Shown here piece by piece: positions 50,896-59,607 of a stretch of DNA of 64,000 nucleotides; within the stretch, counting starts at the first letter, position 1; each line of letters begins with the position of its first letter. This DNA comes from CAWEQO01 sp963811225 (GTDB lineage: Bacteria > Chloroflexota > Anaerolineae > Anaerolineales > Anaerolineaceae), in NCBI GenBank assembly GCA_963811225.1, contig CAWEQO010000004.1, positions 62,001 through 126,000 of the forward strand, read 5' to 3'. The notes beneath the pieces are model-generated. The model was not told the DNA's origin, ran no database searches, and was given only the letters and a program-made list of their open reading frames with translations. Position numbers and translations under genes: made by a program.

Positions 50896-53800
50896 ATGGC
50901 TGAATATCGCAAAACCATCCCCGTCATCCAAATCACGAATCAAACCTGGCAGGACCATTTACCCCAGGCCTTGACGCTGCTTTACCTGCTCTCGGCGGTG
51001 GCGCTGTTTGTGGCCATGCCGTTCCAGTTTGGCGCCTGGTCTTATTGGCCCTCCCATGCCCTATCATTTTTGATCCCTTACCTGGTCGGTATCGTTTTTG
51101 TTGGCGGGAGCATCTGGGCCTTCGTCAGCCAACGTCACCAGCCGGGCGTGCGGGCTCTGTCCATTCTGCTGGCTTCGATCGCAATCCTGCCGGTTTATTC
51201 CTTTGTAGTGCCCTTGCCCGGATCGGTTGGCGTCTATCTGATCGCCTGGGGAGTGGTCGGCGTGACCGCAACCGACCTGGCCTTCCGCTTTCCCAAGGAT
51301 GACACGGTCTTGCATCATTACCCTGCTTTGCGTTGGGCGCCATCTGCGGTTGCCGTAGTGCTTGGCTCAATCAGTCTGGCCGGGATTGGGTCCGGTTTGC
51401 ATGCGGCTCAACCGATGCGCCTGTTCGCAGTGCTGTCGGTGGTGTTTTGCTTTGGCTGGCTTGGGCTGCGGCGTATGAAAGACTCCTCTCCGATCGAAGT
51501 GGAGCAGCTGCGCCTGATCGTTTTGGGTGGGCTAATCGGATTTTTACCGCTGGCCCTATGGGAAATCGCACGCTTCCTGTTTGTTCCCTGGGCCGGTTTT
51601 TCGCCCTATCTCCTCTTCCCGTTCGTCCTGTTCCCGCTGTCGGCGGTGTACGCCATCCAGCGCTACCGGGTGGTCAACATCGACTTTGCCCTGAGCCGGG
51701 TAGCGCTCTACAGCCTGATCGCGGTGTTGATCTCGGTTGGCTACGCCCTGCTGGTCTCGGGCCTGGGCGTGATCCTCGACGAGTGGATCACGGTCGATCT
51801 ACCCATCCTGGTTGGGATTGCCGTATTCCTGGTGGCGCTGGCTTTCAATCCCCTCCGGCGCTTCCTGGAAGATCGAGTCGATGCGCTGTTTTTCCGCAGT
51901 GAGCGCGCCTATCAAGAACGCTTGCAGGCCCTCAGCCGCGAGCTGACGATGGTGGTGGATCTACCGGGGATCATCCAGACGATCCGTGAGGCGGTTTACA
52001 ACGCGGCGCTGCCCGCCCGCCTGCATATATACATTTACGATAACCTGTCGGAACAGTATGCTGCTGCGGTGGGCGGCAGCGGACAGCCCTCCAGCGATCT
52101 GCGCTTTTCCACGTCCAGCGCATTGGCGCAGGCGCTGCAAAAACGCCGCTCTTCGCTGTTCCTGGCGGACATCAACCTGCTGCCGCCGGATTTGCAGCCC
52201 GAGCAGTCACGGTTGGCGCTGCTGGGCGCGCAGTTGTTCGTGCCGCTGCCCGGACGCCAGCGCCTGGCCGGTTGGATCGCGCTCGGGCAGCAGTTGTCCG
52301 GCGAGCCCTACTCGGCGCGCGAGATCAACTTCCTCGAGTCGTTGGGCGATCAGGCGGCCATGGCGATCGAGCGCTCGCAGGTGCTGGTCAACATGGAGAA
52401 CCGGGTGCGTGAGATGAACGTGCTGACCCGGGTGGCGCAGGGAATCAACATTACCTTGACCCTGGATGATATCCTGGAGTTGATCTACGCCCAAACCAGC
52501 CAGGTGATCTCATCCGACGACTTTCATATCCTGCTGTTCGACCAACCCTCGGGGAGCATCGAGTACCTGTTTTATATCCAGGAAAGCGAGCGAGTGACCG
52601 GCCTCGAAAACCAGCCGCAGACCGGCGCATCACTGGAGCAGGAGCTGTCGCGCCAGCGCCGGGCGATACTGACCGAGGATTACAGCCAGGAGTGCCGCCG
52701 CCGCAGCCTTCCGGCGCAGCCCGGCCTGTATGCATGGATGGGTGTGCCGCTCAACGCGGGGGCAGAGGTCATCGGAGCGATGAGCCTGGGGCTGCGCGAT
52801 ATCAGCACCACCTACACCAAAGAACAGATGAACTTGCTGCAGGCCATCGCCGACCTGGTGGCGGGGGCGCTTGTCAAGGCCAGACTGCTGCAAGAGACCG
52901 AGCGGCGCGCTCGCCAGCTGTCCTCGCTGAACGAGGTTACCCGCCAGCTGACCACTACGCTGGAGCTGTCGCCGCTGCTGCAGAACATCCTGCAGAGCGC
53001 TGTGGACATTCTGGAATGCGAGGCGGGCAGCCTGCTGCTGGTCGACGAGCAGACCCGCGAACTGGTCTTTCAGGCCACGGTGGGATTGGCCGTCGGAGAC
53101 CTGGCCGGGCAGACCCTGCCGCAGGGCACCGGGGCGGTCGGGCAGGCGGTGGAGACACGCCAGGTGATGGTGGACAACCACGTCAGCGAGCCGCCGGACT
53201 GGTACTGCCAGGGAGTCTCGAAAGATGTGACGGTGCGTTCGCTGCTGGCGATCCCGCTGCAGGCCAAGGAGAAGGTCATCGGCGTGATCGAAGTGGTCGA
53301 TAAGCGCGACGGCTCGGCTTTCGGCCAGAACGATCAGGATCTGCTGGCGGCATTTGCCGGGCAGGCTGCGGTGGCCATCGAGAATGCGCGCCTGTATATG
53401 CTGACCGATCAGGCCCTGGCGGCGCGCGTCGAAGAGCTTTCGGTGATGCAGCGCGTCGATCGAGAGCTGAATGCCAGCCTGGATACTAACCGCGCCATGC
53501 GCATCACCCTGGAATGGGCCATGCGCCAGTCGGGGGCAGGGGCCGGATGGGTGGGTATGGTCAGCGAGGAGGGCATCCAAGTGATGGCCTTCCAGGGCTA
53601 CGCCGACGAGATGCAGCCGTTCGAAAACGAGTACATGCCGCCTGCTAAGTTCCGCCTGGAAGAAGTGGTCGAGAAGGGCGAGCCGCATCACCTGACTTAT
53701 GGCGAAGGCGATGGCCGGCTGTTGAAGGACGCCAAGAGCCGCATGGTCATTCCGATCCGGCGCGAGACCGCTACCATGGGCCTGGTGCTTCTGGAGAGCC

Positions 53801-54627
53801 TTTCGGATGAACCGTGGACGGAGGATGCGCTCAACTTCCTGATGCGCTTGAGCGACCATGCCGCCATCGCGATCTCGAACGCGCAGTTATACAACGCCGT
53901 GCAGAAGGCGAACGTGGCCAAGAGTGAGTTCGTCTCGTTCGTGTCGCACGAGTTGAAGAACCCTATGACCTCGATCAAGGGCTACACCGAGCTGCTGGCA
54001 GCCGGGGCGGTGGGACCGGTGACCGATGCCCAGGCCAACTTCCTGGCGACGATCAAATCCAACGTGGAGCGTATGTCCACCCTGGTCTCCGACCTGGCCG
54101 ACGTGTCGCGCATCGAGGCGGGCCGGCTGCGCCTGGACTTCAAGACCTTCGCGATCCAAGAGGTGGTGGAAGAGGTGTCGCGCTCGCTGCGTCGCCAGAT
54201 CGAGGATAAGCAGCAACATCTGGAGGTGCAGCTGGAGGACGGCTTGCCGAACATCTGGGCCGACCGCATGCGGGTGGTGCAGATCATCACCAACCTGGTC
54301 AGCAACGCTTACAAGTACACACCGGTGAGCGGAAAGATCCTGATCGCTGCCGAAGCGACAGATAACCAGTGGGACCCTGAAGGCGCTCACAAAGTGGTGC
54401 ATTTTTGGGTGCAGGATAACGGCATCGGCATCGGCGAGGAAGATCAATCCAAAATCTTCCAGAAGTTCTTCCGCTCGGAAGACCCCAAGACCCGAGAAGT
54501 AACCGGCACCGGCCTGGGCCTGAACATCACCCGCAGCCTTGTGGAGATGCAAGGCGGCCGCATCTGGTTCGAGAGCAAGTTCCGGGAAGGGACGACGTTC
54601 CATTTCAGCGTGCCGGTGGCGGAATAA
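50896..54627 (+). CDS. Multi-GAF membrane histidine kinase
   Basis: A protein of 1243 residues. About ten membrane helices (about 20-310) precede a coiled linker and three or four GAF domains (about 340-500, 510-670, 690-845, 860-1000). The HisKA domain has the phosphoacceptor His1018 in S-F-V-S-H-E-L-K-N-P. The ATPase domain shows N-L-V-S-N-A-Y-K-Y (N box), D-N-G-I-G-I-G (G1) and G-T-G-L-G-L-N-I (G2). The kinase could sense small ligands or light/redox cofactors through GAF domains. No response regulator is adjacent. Confidence 0.93.
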   Translation: MAEYRKTIPVIQITNQTWQDHLPQALTLLYLLSAVALFVAMPFQFGAWSYWPSHALSFLIPYLVGIVFVGGSIWAFVSQRHQPGVRALSILLASIAILPVYSFVVPLPGSVGVYLIAWGVVGVTATDLAFRFPKDDTVLHHYPALRWAPSAVAVVLGSISLAGIGSGLHAAQPMRLFAVLSVVFCFGWLGLRRMKDSSPIEVEQLRLIVLGGLIGFLPLALWEIARFLFVPWAGFSPYLLFPFVLFPLSAVYAIQRYRVVNIDFALSRVALYSLIAVLISVGYALLVSGLGVILDEWITVDLPILVGIAVFLVALAFNPLRRFLEDRVDALFFRSERAYQERLQALSRELTMVVDLPGIIQTIREAVYNAALPARLHIYIYDNLSEQYAAAVGGSGQPSSDLRFSTSSALAQALQKRRSSLFLADINLLPPDLQPEQSRLALLGAQLFVPLPGRQRLAGWIALGQQLSGEPYSAREINFLESLGDQAAMAIERSQVLVNMENRVREMNVLTRVAQGINITLTLDDILELIYAQTSQVISSDDFHILLFDQPSGSIEYLFYIQESERVTGLENQPQTGASLEQELSRQRRAILTEDYSQECRRRSLPAQPGLYAWMGVPLNAGAEVIGAMSLGLRDISTTYTKEQMNLLQAIADLVAGALVKARLLQETERRARQLSSLNEVTRQLTTTLELSPLLQNILQSAVDILECEAGSLLLVDEQTRELVFQATVGLAVGDLAGQTLPQGTGAVGQAVETRQVMVDNHVSEPPDWYCQGVSKDVTVRSLLAIPLQAKEKVIGVIEVVDKRDGSAFGQNDQDLLAAFAGQAAVAIENARLYMLTDQALAARVEELSVMQRVDRELNASLDTNRAMRITLEWAMRQSGAGAGWVGMVSEEGIQVMAFQGYADEMQPFENEYMPPAKFRLEEVVEKGEPHHLTYGEGDGRLLKDAKSRMVIPIRRETATMGLVLLESLSDEPWTEDALNFLMRLSDHAAIAISNAQLYNAVQKANVAKSEFVSFVSHELKNPMTSIKGYTELLAAGAVGPVTDAQANFLATIKSNVERMSTLVSDLADVSRIEAGRLRLDFKTFAIQEVVEEVSRSLRRQIEDKQQHLEVQLEDGLPNIWADRMRVVQIITNLVSNAYKYTPVSGKILIAAEATDNQWDPEGAHKVVHFWVQDNGIGIGEEDQSKIFQKFFRSEDPKTREVTGTGLGLNITRSLVEMQGGRIWFESKFREGTTFHFSVPVAE

Positions 54628-54645
54628 ACGCAGAATCAATGGCTT

Positions 54646-54693
54646 AACAAGAAAGCGGTTGTTGTGCGCAGTCACAACAACCGCTTTCTTGTT
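54646..54693. terminator. Bidirectional terminator, 21-bp perfect stem
   Basis: Arms 54646-54666 and 54673-54693 are exact reverse complements with a six-base loop. It lies between the convergent histidine kinase and small membrane protein genes. Confidence 0.85.
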
Positions 54694-54707
54694 GTCCGGT
54701 TTGGAAG

Positions 54708-54854
54708 CTAAAAGTGAAAGTCGATGTGTTTGTTCGCCTGCATCATGCGCTGCTTTCGCCGTTCTTCCCAACCTTTTGATTCTTCATAGCTCGCCAAAAT
54801 GGAGAAAACTACGATCAGAACAATGACCGAGGCAAATAAGATTAACAGAGCCAT
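54708..54854 (-). CDS. Small membrane protein, 48 residues
   Basis: From ATG 54854, preceded by GAGGAG at good spacing, the protein has one membrane helix (about 2-22, LLILFASVIVLIVVFSIL) and a charged tail (SYEESKGWEERRKQRMMQ). Function unknown; single-helix proteins of this size often modulate a membrane partner. It converges with the histidine kinase gene. Confidence 0.65.
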   Translation of the reverse strand: MALLILFASVIVLIVVFSILASYEESKGWEERRKQRMMQANKHIDFHF

Positions 54855-54909
54855 CGCTTCTCCTCTATGCTCGTCTGGCGCTGTCGCTAACTGTGATGAT
54901 GGATCATCA

Positions 54910-54921
54910 TTTACCGGTAAA
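54910..54921. promoter_or_regulatory. Palindrome TTTACCGGTAAA
   Basis: A perfect 12-bp palindrome upstream of the small membrane protein, next to ATGATGGATCATCAT (about 54895-54910). It may be a regulator site. The rest of the 54855-55147 gap has no convincing gene; the frame near 55000-55075 (K-L-G-E-Q-L-R-R-Q-R) is too short to call. Confidence 0.3.
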
Positions 54922-55078
54922 TTTGGCACCAATAAACGTAGTTCTTATCTACTTATATAGTAGCATACTTTGCCTGAGTCGTTCAAGGTCTCATAGTTTC
55001 TGGGCGCAGCTTAAATTGGGGGAGCAGCTGCGCCGTCAACGCCAACAATCTACGAATAGGAGACTGCTCGGTTAAATC

Positions 55079-55111
55079 GTGCACCGGGCGTCGGAGGGGC
55101 GCCCGGTGCAC
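55079..55111 (-). terminator. Hairpin after the trpB-like gene
   Basis: GTGCACCGGGCG (55079-55090) pairs with CGCCCGGTGCAC (55100-55111). It lies downstream of the minus-strand TrpB2-type gene. A smaller GTTCCG/CGGAAC stem stands at 55124-55142. Confidence 0.55.
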
Positions 55112-55147
55112 AGAAGTCCGTTCGTTCCGTAACCAGCGGAACGGGTA

Positions 55148-56527
55148 TTATGCAGTCATTTCAGCGGGCACCTGCGGCAGACGGTCGCGGATGCTCGCAA
55201 TCGCCTCAGTCGGGTACTCGTAGTCTTCGAGCTGACCGGAGAGGTAAGTGTTGTAGGAGGTCAGGTCGAAGTGACCGTGACCAGAGAGGTTGAACAGGAT
55301 CACTCGCTTCTCGCCCTTCTCCTTGGCGTCCAGGGCCTCATCGATGGCGGCGCGAATGGCGTGCGCGGATTCGGGCGCGGGGAGGATGCCTTCGCATCGG
55401 GTGAACAGCTGGGCGGCTTCGAACACACCCACCTGACCCACCGCGGTGGCCTCGATCAGGCCGGCATCGTACAGGGCGCACAACGAGGGAGCCATGCCGT
55501 GGTAGCGCAGGCCGCCGGCATGGATGGGGGCGGGGATGAAGTCGTGGCCGAGGGTGTGCATTTTAACCACCGGGGCCATCTTAGCGGTGTCGCCGAAGTC
55601 GAAGGCGTAGATGCCGCGGGTCAGGGAAGGGGTTGCCTTTGGCTCGACCGCCAGGAGGCGGGTCCGCTGGCCGTTTTTCAGATTTTCACGCAGGAACGGG
55701 TAGGCGATGCCGCCAAAGTTGGAGCCGCCGCCGACGCAGCCGACGACCACATCCGGGTACTCGCCGGCCATATCCATCTGCTTGAGGGACTCTTCGCCGA
55801 TGACCGACTGGTGCAGCAGCACATGGTTCAGCACCGAGCCCAGGCTGTATTTCTTAGCGCCGCCAGATTTTGCGGCCACTTCCACGGCCTCGGAAATGGC
55901 GATGCCCAGGGAGCCGGGGCTGTCAGGGTCTTGTTCCAGGATGGAACGACCGGATTCGGTCAGGTTGGTGGGGCTGGCGAAGACGCTGGCGCCGTACATC
56001 TCCATCATATAGCGCCGGTAAGGCTTGGCGTTGTAGGAGACCTTGACCATGTAGACTTCCAGGTCCATGTCAAAGAAGGTGCAAGCGGATGCCAGGGCAG
56101 AGCCCCACTGACCGGCGCCGGTCTCGGTGGTCAGGGCCTTGGTCCCGGCGGCCTTGTTATAGAAGGCCTGGGCGATGGCAGTGTTCGGTTTGTGGCTGCC
56201 GGCGGGCGAGACGCCTTCGTATTTGTAGTAGATGTGGGCCGGGGTGCCGAGGGCTTTTTCCAGCCGGCGGGCTCGCAGCAGGGGGGTGGGACGGTAAAGC
56301 TTGTAGACTTCACGCACTTCTTCCGGGATCTCGATGTAGCGTTCGGTGCTGATCTCTTGCATGATCAGCTCCATGGGGAACAGCACGTTCAGGAAGTCGG
56401 GCGTAACCGGTTCCATGGTGAGCGGGTTCAATACGGGCGTCGGCGGCACGGGGCTGTCGGCGGCAATGTTGTACCAGAACTTGGGGATATCGGATTCATT
56501 CAGCAGAAAACGAGTTTGGTCAGACAT
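55148..56527 (-). CDS. trpB2: TrpB2-type tryptophan synthase beta
   Basis: A protein of 459 residues of the long TrpB2 group. The PLP lysine lies in P-A-G-S-H-K-P-N (about 110-117). The phosphate loop is V-G-C-V-G-G-G-S-N-F-G-G at about 245, with E-T-G-A-G-Q-W-G after the lysine. TrpB2 condenses indole or indoleglycerol-derived substrate with serine, often without TrpA. No other trp biosynthesis gene is seen, and trpS, under T-box control, lies 164 bp upstream on the same strand, so tryptophan supply and charging are linked. TrpB2 may salvage indole. AAGGAGG precedes the ATG. Confidence 0.93.
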   Translation of the reverse strand: MSDQTRFLLNESDIPKFWYNIAADSPVPPTPVLNPLTMEPVTPDFLNVLFPMELIMQEISTERYIEIPEEVREVYKLYRPTPLLRARRLEKALGTPAHIYYKYEGVSPAGSHKPNTAIAQAFYNKAAGTKALTTETGAGQWGSALASACTFFDMDLEVYMVKVSYNAKPYRRYMMEMYGASVFASPTNLTESGRSILEQDPDSPGSLGIAISEAVEVAAKSGGAKKYSLGSVLNHVLLHQSVIGEESLKQMDMAGEYPDVVVGCVGGGSNFGGIAYPFLRENLKNGQRTRLLAVEPKATPSLTRGIYAFDFGDTAKMAPVVKMHTLGHDFIPAPIHAGGLRYHGMAPSLCALYDAGLIEATAVGQVGVFEAAQLFTRCEGILPAPESAHAIRAAIDEALDAKEKGEKRVILFNLSGHGHFDLTSYNTYLSGQLEDYEYPTEAIASIRDRLPQVPAEMTA

Positions 56528-56607
56528 GGTAGCCTCCTTAAGACTTCGATCAAAATTTGGTTTGATAACTTGCTGTTACTTGCACGTATCTTCTAATAGG
56601 TTACAAA

Positions 56608-56663
56608 CTCCACGGCCGGTGGAGGGAGCGGTGAGGGAGAGCGCCAGCCTCCCCGCTCACCGT
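56608..56663 (-). repeat. Two small hairpins between trpS and trpB2
   Basis: CTCCAC/GTGGAG (56608-56624) and a CGGTGAG/CTCACCG stem (about 56630-56663) lie in the 164-bp gap. They may be partial terminators. No T-run is seen, so read-through from trpS is possible. Confidence 0.35.
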
Positions 56664-56691
56664 CCCCATCCGACCTAAAAGGAGAAAGCGA

Positions 56692-57735
56692 CTAACAAAA
56701 TGCGCCCTTCATATCGGGCTCTTGGCTGGCGCGGGCCACTTCCAGCCCGACGGTCAGCCCCATGCGGCGCATGGTTTCGTAGAGCGTCTCTTGCGCAACC
56801 GGTCGGGCGCGACTGGTGCCGACTTCCAGGATGTCGATGACTTCCTGGGGCCGGGCGGCGAACTTCGTCCGGCGGCTGCGCAGATCGGCCAGCGCCTCGT
56901 TCAGCACCTCGGCCAGGCGGCGCTTGACTGCCACATCGCCGATCGTCCCGGCGCGATAGCGATCCTTGATCTCTGCGACCTCGTCCTTGGCCGGATCGAA
57001 AATGTCGAGGTAAGTGAAGACGGGGTTGCCTTCGACGTGCCCCGGATCGGTGGCATGGATGCGGGTGGGGTCGGTGTACATCGACATCACCTTGCGGGTG
57101 GTCTCTTCGGGCGTGTCCTTGAGCAAGATGGTGTTCCCGTATGAGCTGTGCATGGTGCGGTTATCGATGCCGGGCAGGCGGGGCTCCACCGAGAGCAGGG
57201 CCTGCGGCTCGGGGAAGAATTCGCCGTACAGTTGATTGAAGCGCCGGGCCACCTCGCGCGACAGCTCCAGGTGGGGCAGCTGATCCTCGCCGACCGGCAC
57301 GGTGTCGGCTTGATAGAGCAGGATGTCTGCGGCTTGCAGCACCGGATAAGAGAGCAGGCCGAGCGAGGGGTTGAGATTGAGCTCCTGCACCTGCTCTTTA
57401 TAGGTGGGGTTGCGCTCGAGGCGAGAAACGGTGACGATCATCGAGAACAGGGTCATCAGCTGGGTATGTTCGGGCACGGCAGACTGGAGCACCAGGGTCG
57501 AGCGGTCCGGGTCGATCCCGGCGGCCAGCCAGTCGAGCACGGTCTCGATGGTGTTCTGACGGATGACCTCCGCCTGTTGGAAGTCGGTGGTCAGGGTATG
57601 CAGGTCGGCGACCAGGAAGTAGCAGTCATAGGTATCCTGCAGCCGTTTCCAGTTGTCCAGCGTTCCCACCAGATGGCCGATATGCCGCGGCCCGGTCGTG
57701 CGATGCCCTGTCAAAATTCGTCCTTTTTTCGCCAT
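56692..57735 (-). CDS. trpS: Tryptophanyl-tRNA synthetase
   Basis: A protein of 347 residues of class I. The first signature is G-P-R-H-I-G-H-L (HIGH, about 15-22), then A-D-L-H-T-L and the Trp-binding region P-V-G-E-D-Q. The usual K-M-S-K-S loop reads T-M-H-S-S before Y-G-N-T-I (about 195), so both lysines are absent. The rest aligns well with TrpRS, so charging of tRNA-Trp is still expected, perhaps with altered rate. The start has GGAGG seven bases upstream. A T-box leader precedes the gene. Confidence 0.9.
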   Translation of the reverse strand: MAKKGRILTGHRTTGPRHIGHLVGTLDNWKRLQDTYDCYFLVADLHTLTTDFQQAEVIRQNTIETVLDWLAAGIDPDRSTLVLQSAVPEHTQLMTLFSMIVTVSRLERNPTYKEQVQELNLNPSLGLLSYPVLQAADILLYQADTVPVGEDQLPHLELSREVARRFNQLYGEFFPEPQALLSVEPRLPGIDNRTMHSSYGNTILLKDTPEETTRKVMSMYTDPTRIHATDPGHVEGNPVFTYLDIFDPAKDEVAEIKDRYRAGTIGDVAVKRRLAEVLNEALADLRSRRTKFAARPQEVIDILEVGTSRARPVAQETLYETMRRMGLTVGLEVARASQEPDMKGAFC

Positions 57736-57756
57736 ACTCTTGCCTCCTTACATAAA

Positions 57757-58082
57757 ACAAAAAGCGTCCATCCCATATGGGACGAACGCTTAAAGGTCCG
57801 TGGTGCCACCCAAGTTAGGCCGTATTAATCAAAAAATCCCTCCGGTGATGACACGAAGGGAAAGAAGCCAGCCTCACTTTATCGGGTACGGCAGCGGCGG
57901 TGCTGCTTATACCCTTTGCCCTGATAACGGTGGCAACTCCGGCGCGGGCTACTCGCTTGCACTTTCGCCCTGCAACTCCGAGGTCCATTCTGCGTCACTG
58001 TACGGGCAGGCTCTCACCTTTCCCTGCTCTCTGTACCGCCTGTGCGCCGCATACTCGTCCTCATCACGGTCTTTATTTTATT
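57757..58082 (-). promoter_or_regulatory. T-box leader (tRNA-Trp-responsive)
   Basis: The minus strand upstream of trpS carries the T-box sequence G-G-G-T-G-G-C-A-C-C-A-C-G-G (57811-57798) followed by a terminator (57791-57762, stem AAGCGT...ACGCTT and T-run). The upstream region can fold as stem I; GAA-TGG-ACC near 57987-57985 is the likely specifier, TGG for Trp. Uncharged tRNA-Trp would bind and stabilise the antiterminator, turning on trpS and perhaps trpB2. Confidence 0.9.
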
Positions 58083-58088
58083 GTTTTG

Positions 58089-58116
58089 ATTATAGTCTGG
58101 TTGAAAATTTTGTCAA
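58089..58116 (-). promoter_or_regulatory. Perfect sigma-70 promoter of the T-box transcript
   Basis: On the minus strand TTGACA (58116-58111) and TATAAT (58094-58089) are separated by 16 bp, both exact consensus. Transcription would begin near 58082 and run through the T-box into trpS. Confidence 0.85.
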
Positions 58117-58175
58117 GGGTGAATTTAAGAAATTTCGCAGGTGGACCGCACGATGAGAGTACATTCCACCTGGTC

Positions 58176-59607
58176 TTAGCGGTTCTCGAACAACGCCACA
58201 AAGTTCTCCGCCTCGATACTCTGCCAGGTTTCACCCTGGGGAAGGTGCAGGAAGCTGCCCAGCAGGGGTGTGGCGGATTGGATCTGCTCGGCCATGCGGT
58301 AGGCCAGACGGCGCATGGAGAAGTGAGCGTTTTCGGCAGCGCGGCAGGCGCAGCAGGTGCACGGCGCTGCGCAGGTTGAGGGCGAGCAGCACCCTGCGGT
58401 TGAAGGCGTTCGGCACCAGGTAGGAGGCCACCTCGGGGTTGAAGGCCGCTAGCTGGTCGTAAGCCGAGCGAGCCTGTTCCATGGCGATGCGGAAATGCTC
58501 TTCCAGCCCGGCGGCGCAGATGCGCCTGGGCAAGGTGTAGCCCAGGTGAGCCGTTAGGCGCTGCGGGGTTTGCGTCATCATGCGGTGGCGTTTGAGCTCG
58601 AAGTAGGCGCCCTGGTCGAGGGTCAGATCGAAGGTGTATGCGGCGTATTCCAGCTCGCGCAAGGGGATCTCATGGCGGTCGAGCGCGCTGAGGAGGGTTT
58701 GGGCCAGCTGCCGGCGCTGCTGGGGGGGCAGGCTTCGTACCCGCTCCCTTGCCTGCGCATAGCCAAACGAACCGAAGCGGTACAGAGCAGCCGCGAGGAT
58801 GCTCTCTTCGCCGTCCGGGTCGTAGTCGACCAGGCTGCACCAGTCGCCGGGGTCTTCTGCGACTGCGTTTGGCGCTGCGGCAGTCAACTCCTGGCGAGCG
58901 AGATCCAGACCGGGTTGGGCATCGGCGTACTTCAACAGGGTCGGTACCTCGGTTTGGGCCACCTGCTTAATCTCGGCGCCCAGCTGGCGCACTTCCTCAA
59001 GCGGGTGGCTGAGCATCTTGCGGATGGCATGCTCCAGGGCCCGGGCGTTAATGGTCATACCGACGTTGGCCAGGGAGGCGGCCGGGAGGTAGAAACGGCA
59101 CACGTCGACGTAGGCCGAACGTGTGCGGCGTTCCCAGCGCGACTCACTCTCGCCGGGCTGCGGGGGGAATTCCTTGGCGATCACGGCTTTGACGGCCGGG
59201 ATCGACTCTTGATAGGCAGCGAACAGGCTGCGGACCGTGTCGATGTAGGTCTGGCGCAAGGGGTGATGGTCTAACTCGGGGGGGATAAAAAAGCGATCCG
59301 CGTCCCAGGTCTGGTAGCGGGTGGATTTTTCGGTGTAAGAAGCCAGGCGGTTGGATTCCAGGCACTCCACCGCCAGCCGGGACACGTTTTCTACGGCTAC
59401 GTGCAGCACAGCATGCTCGGCCACCGATGAATGCCCGTAGCCGACCACCCATTTCTCGTGGAACTTGGCGCTCTTTTCATCGGTAAGCTCGGCGGCGATT
59501 TCGCGGAAGGATTGGGGTGAGCGAGATGTCTTGGCAAACGTGACCGCGATGGTCTCAGAAGGCAGGCTTTGCGGGTCGAGCAAGTAAACTTGTCGTTCAA
59601 GGGGCAT
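58176..59607 (-). pseudogene. thyX: Double-domain FAD-dependent thymidylate synthase (ThyX), frameshifted
   Basis: Two ThyX-like domains are fused. Domain 1 (about 1-230) has N-R-L-A-S-Y-T-E-K-S-T-R-Y, the right half of R-H-R-x-x-S-x-N-E-x-S-x-R-Y, but not R-H-R. Domain 2 (about 280-475) has K-R-H-R-M-M-T-Q-T-P-Q-R-L, the left half only. ThyX makes dTMP with FAD and methylene-folate. The readable frame ends at 58231 with an odd tail. One extra C near 58341-58346 restores A-A-E-N-A-H-F-S-M-R-R-L and runs to TAA at 58176. The gene overlaps ribF by 11 bp, matching the need for FAD. The frameshift may be a sequence error. Confidence 0.78.

Noticed and set aside
54893..55075. A 60-codon frame with K-L-G-E-Q-L-R-R-Q-R-like end
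   Set aside because: It recalls the start of an XRE helix-turn-helix, but the rest of such a domain is missing and there is no ribosome binding site.
55271..56596. A 441-codon open frame on the plus strand across the trpB2-type gene
   Set aside because: It is the antisense shadow of a clear TrpB2 reading frame; the product has no recognisable fold and is rich in His, Gly and Val from GC-rich codons.
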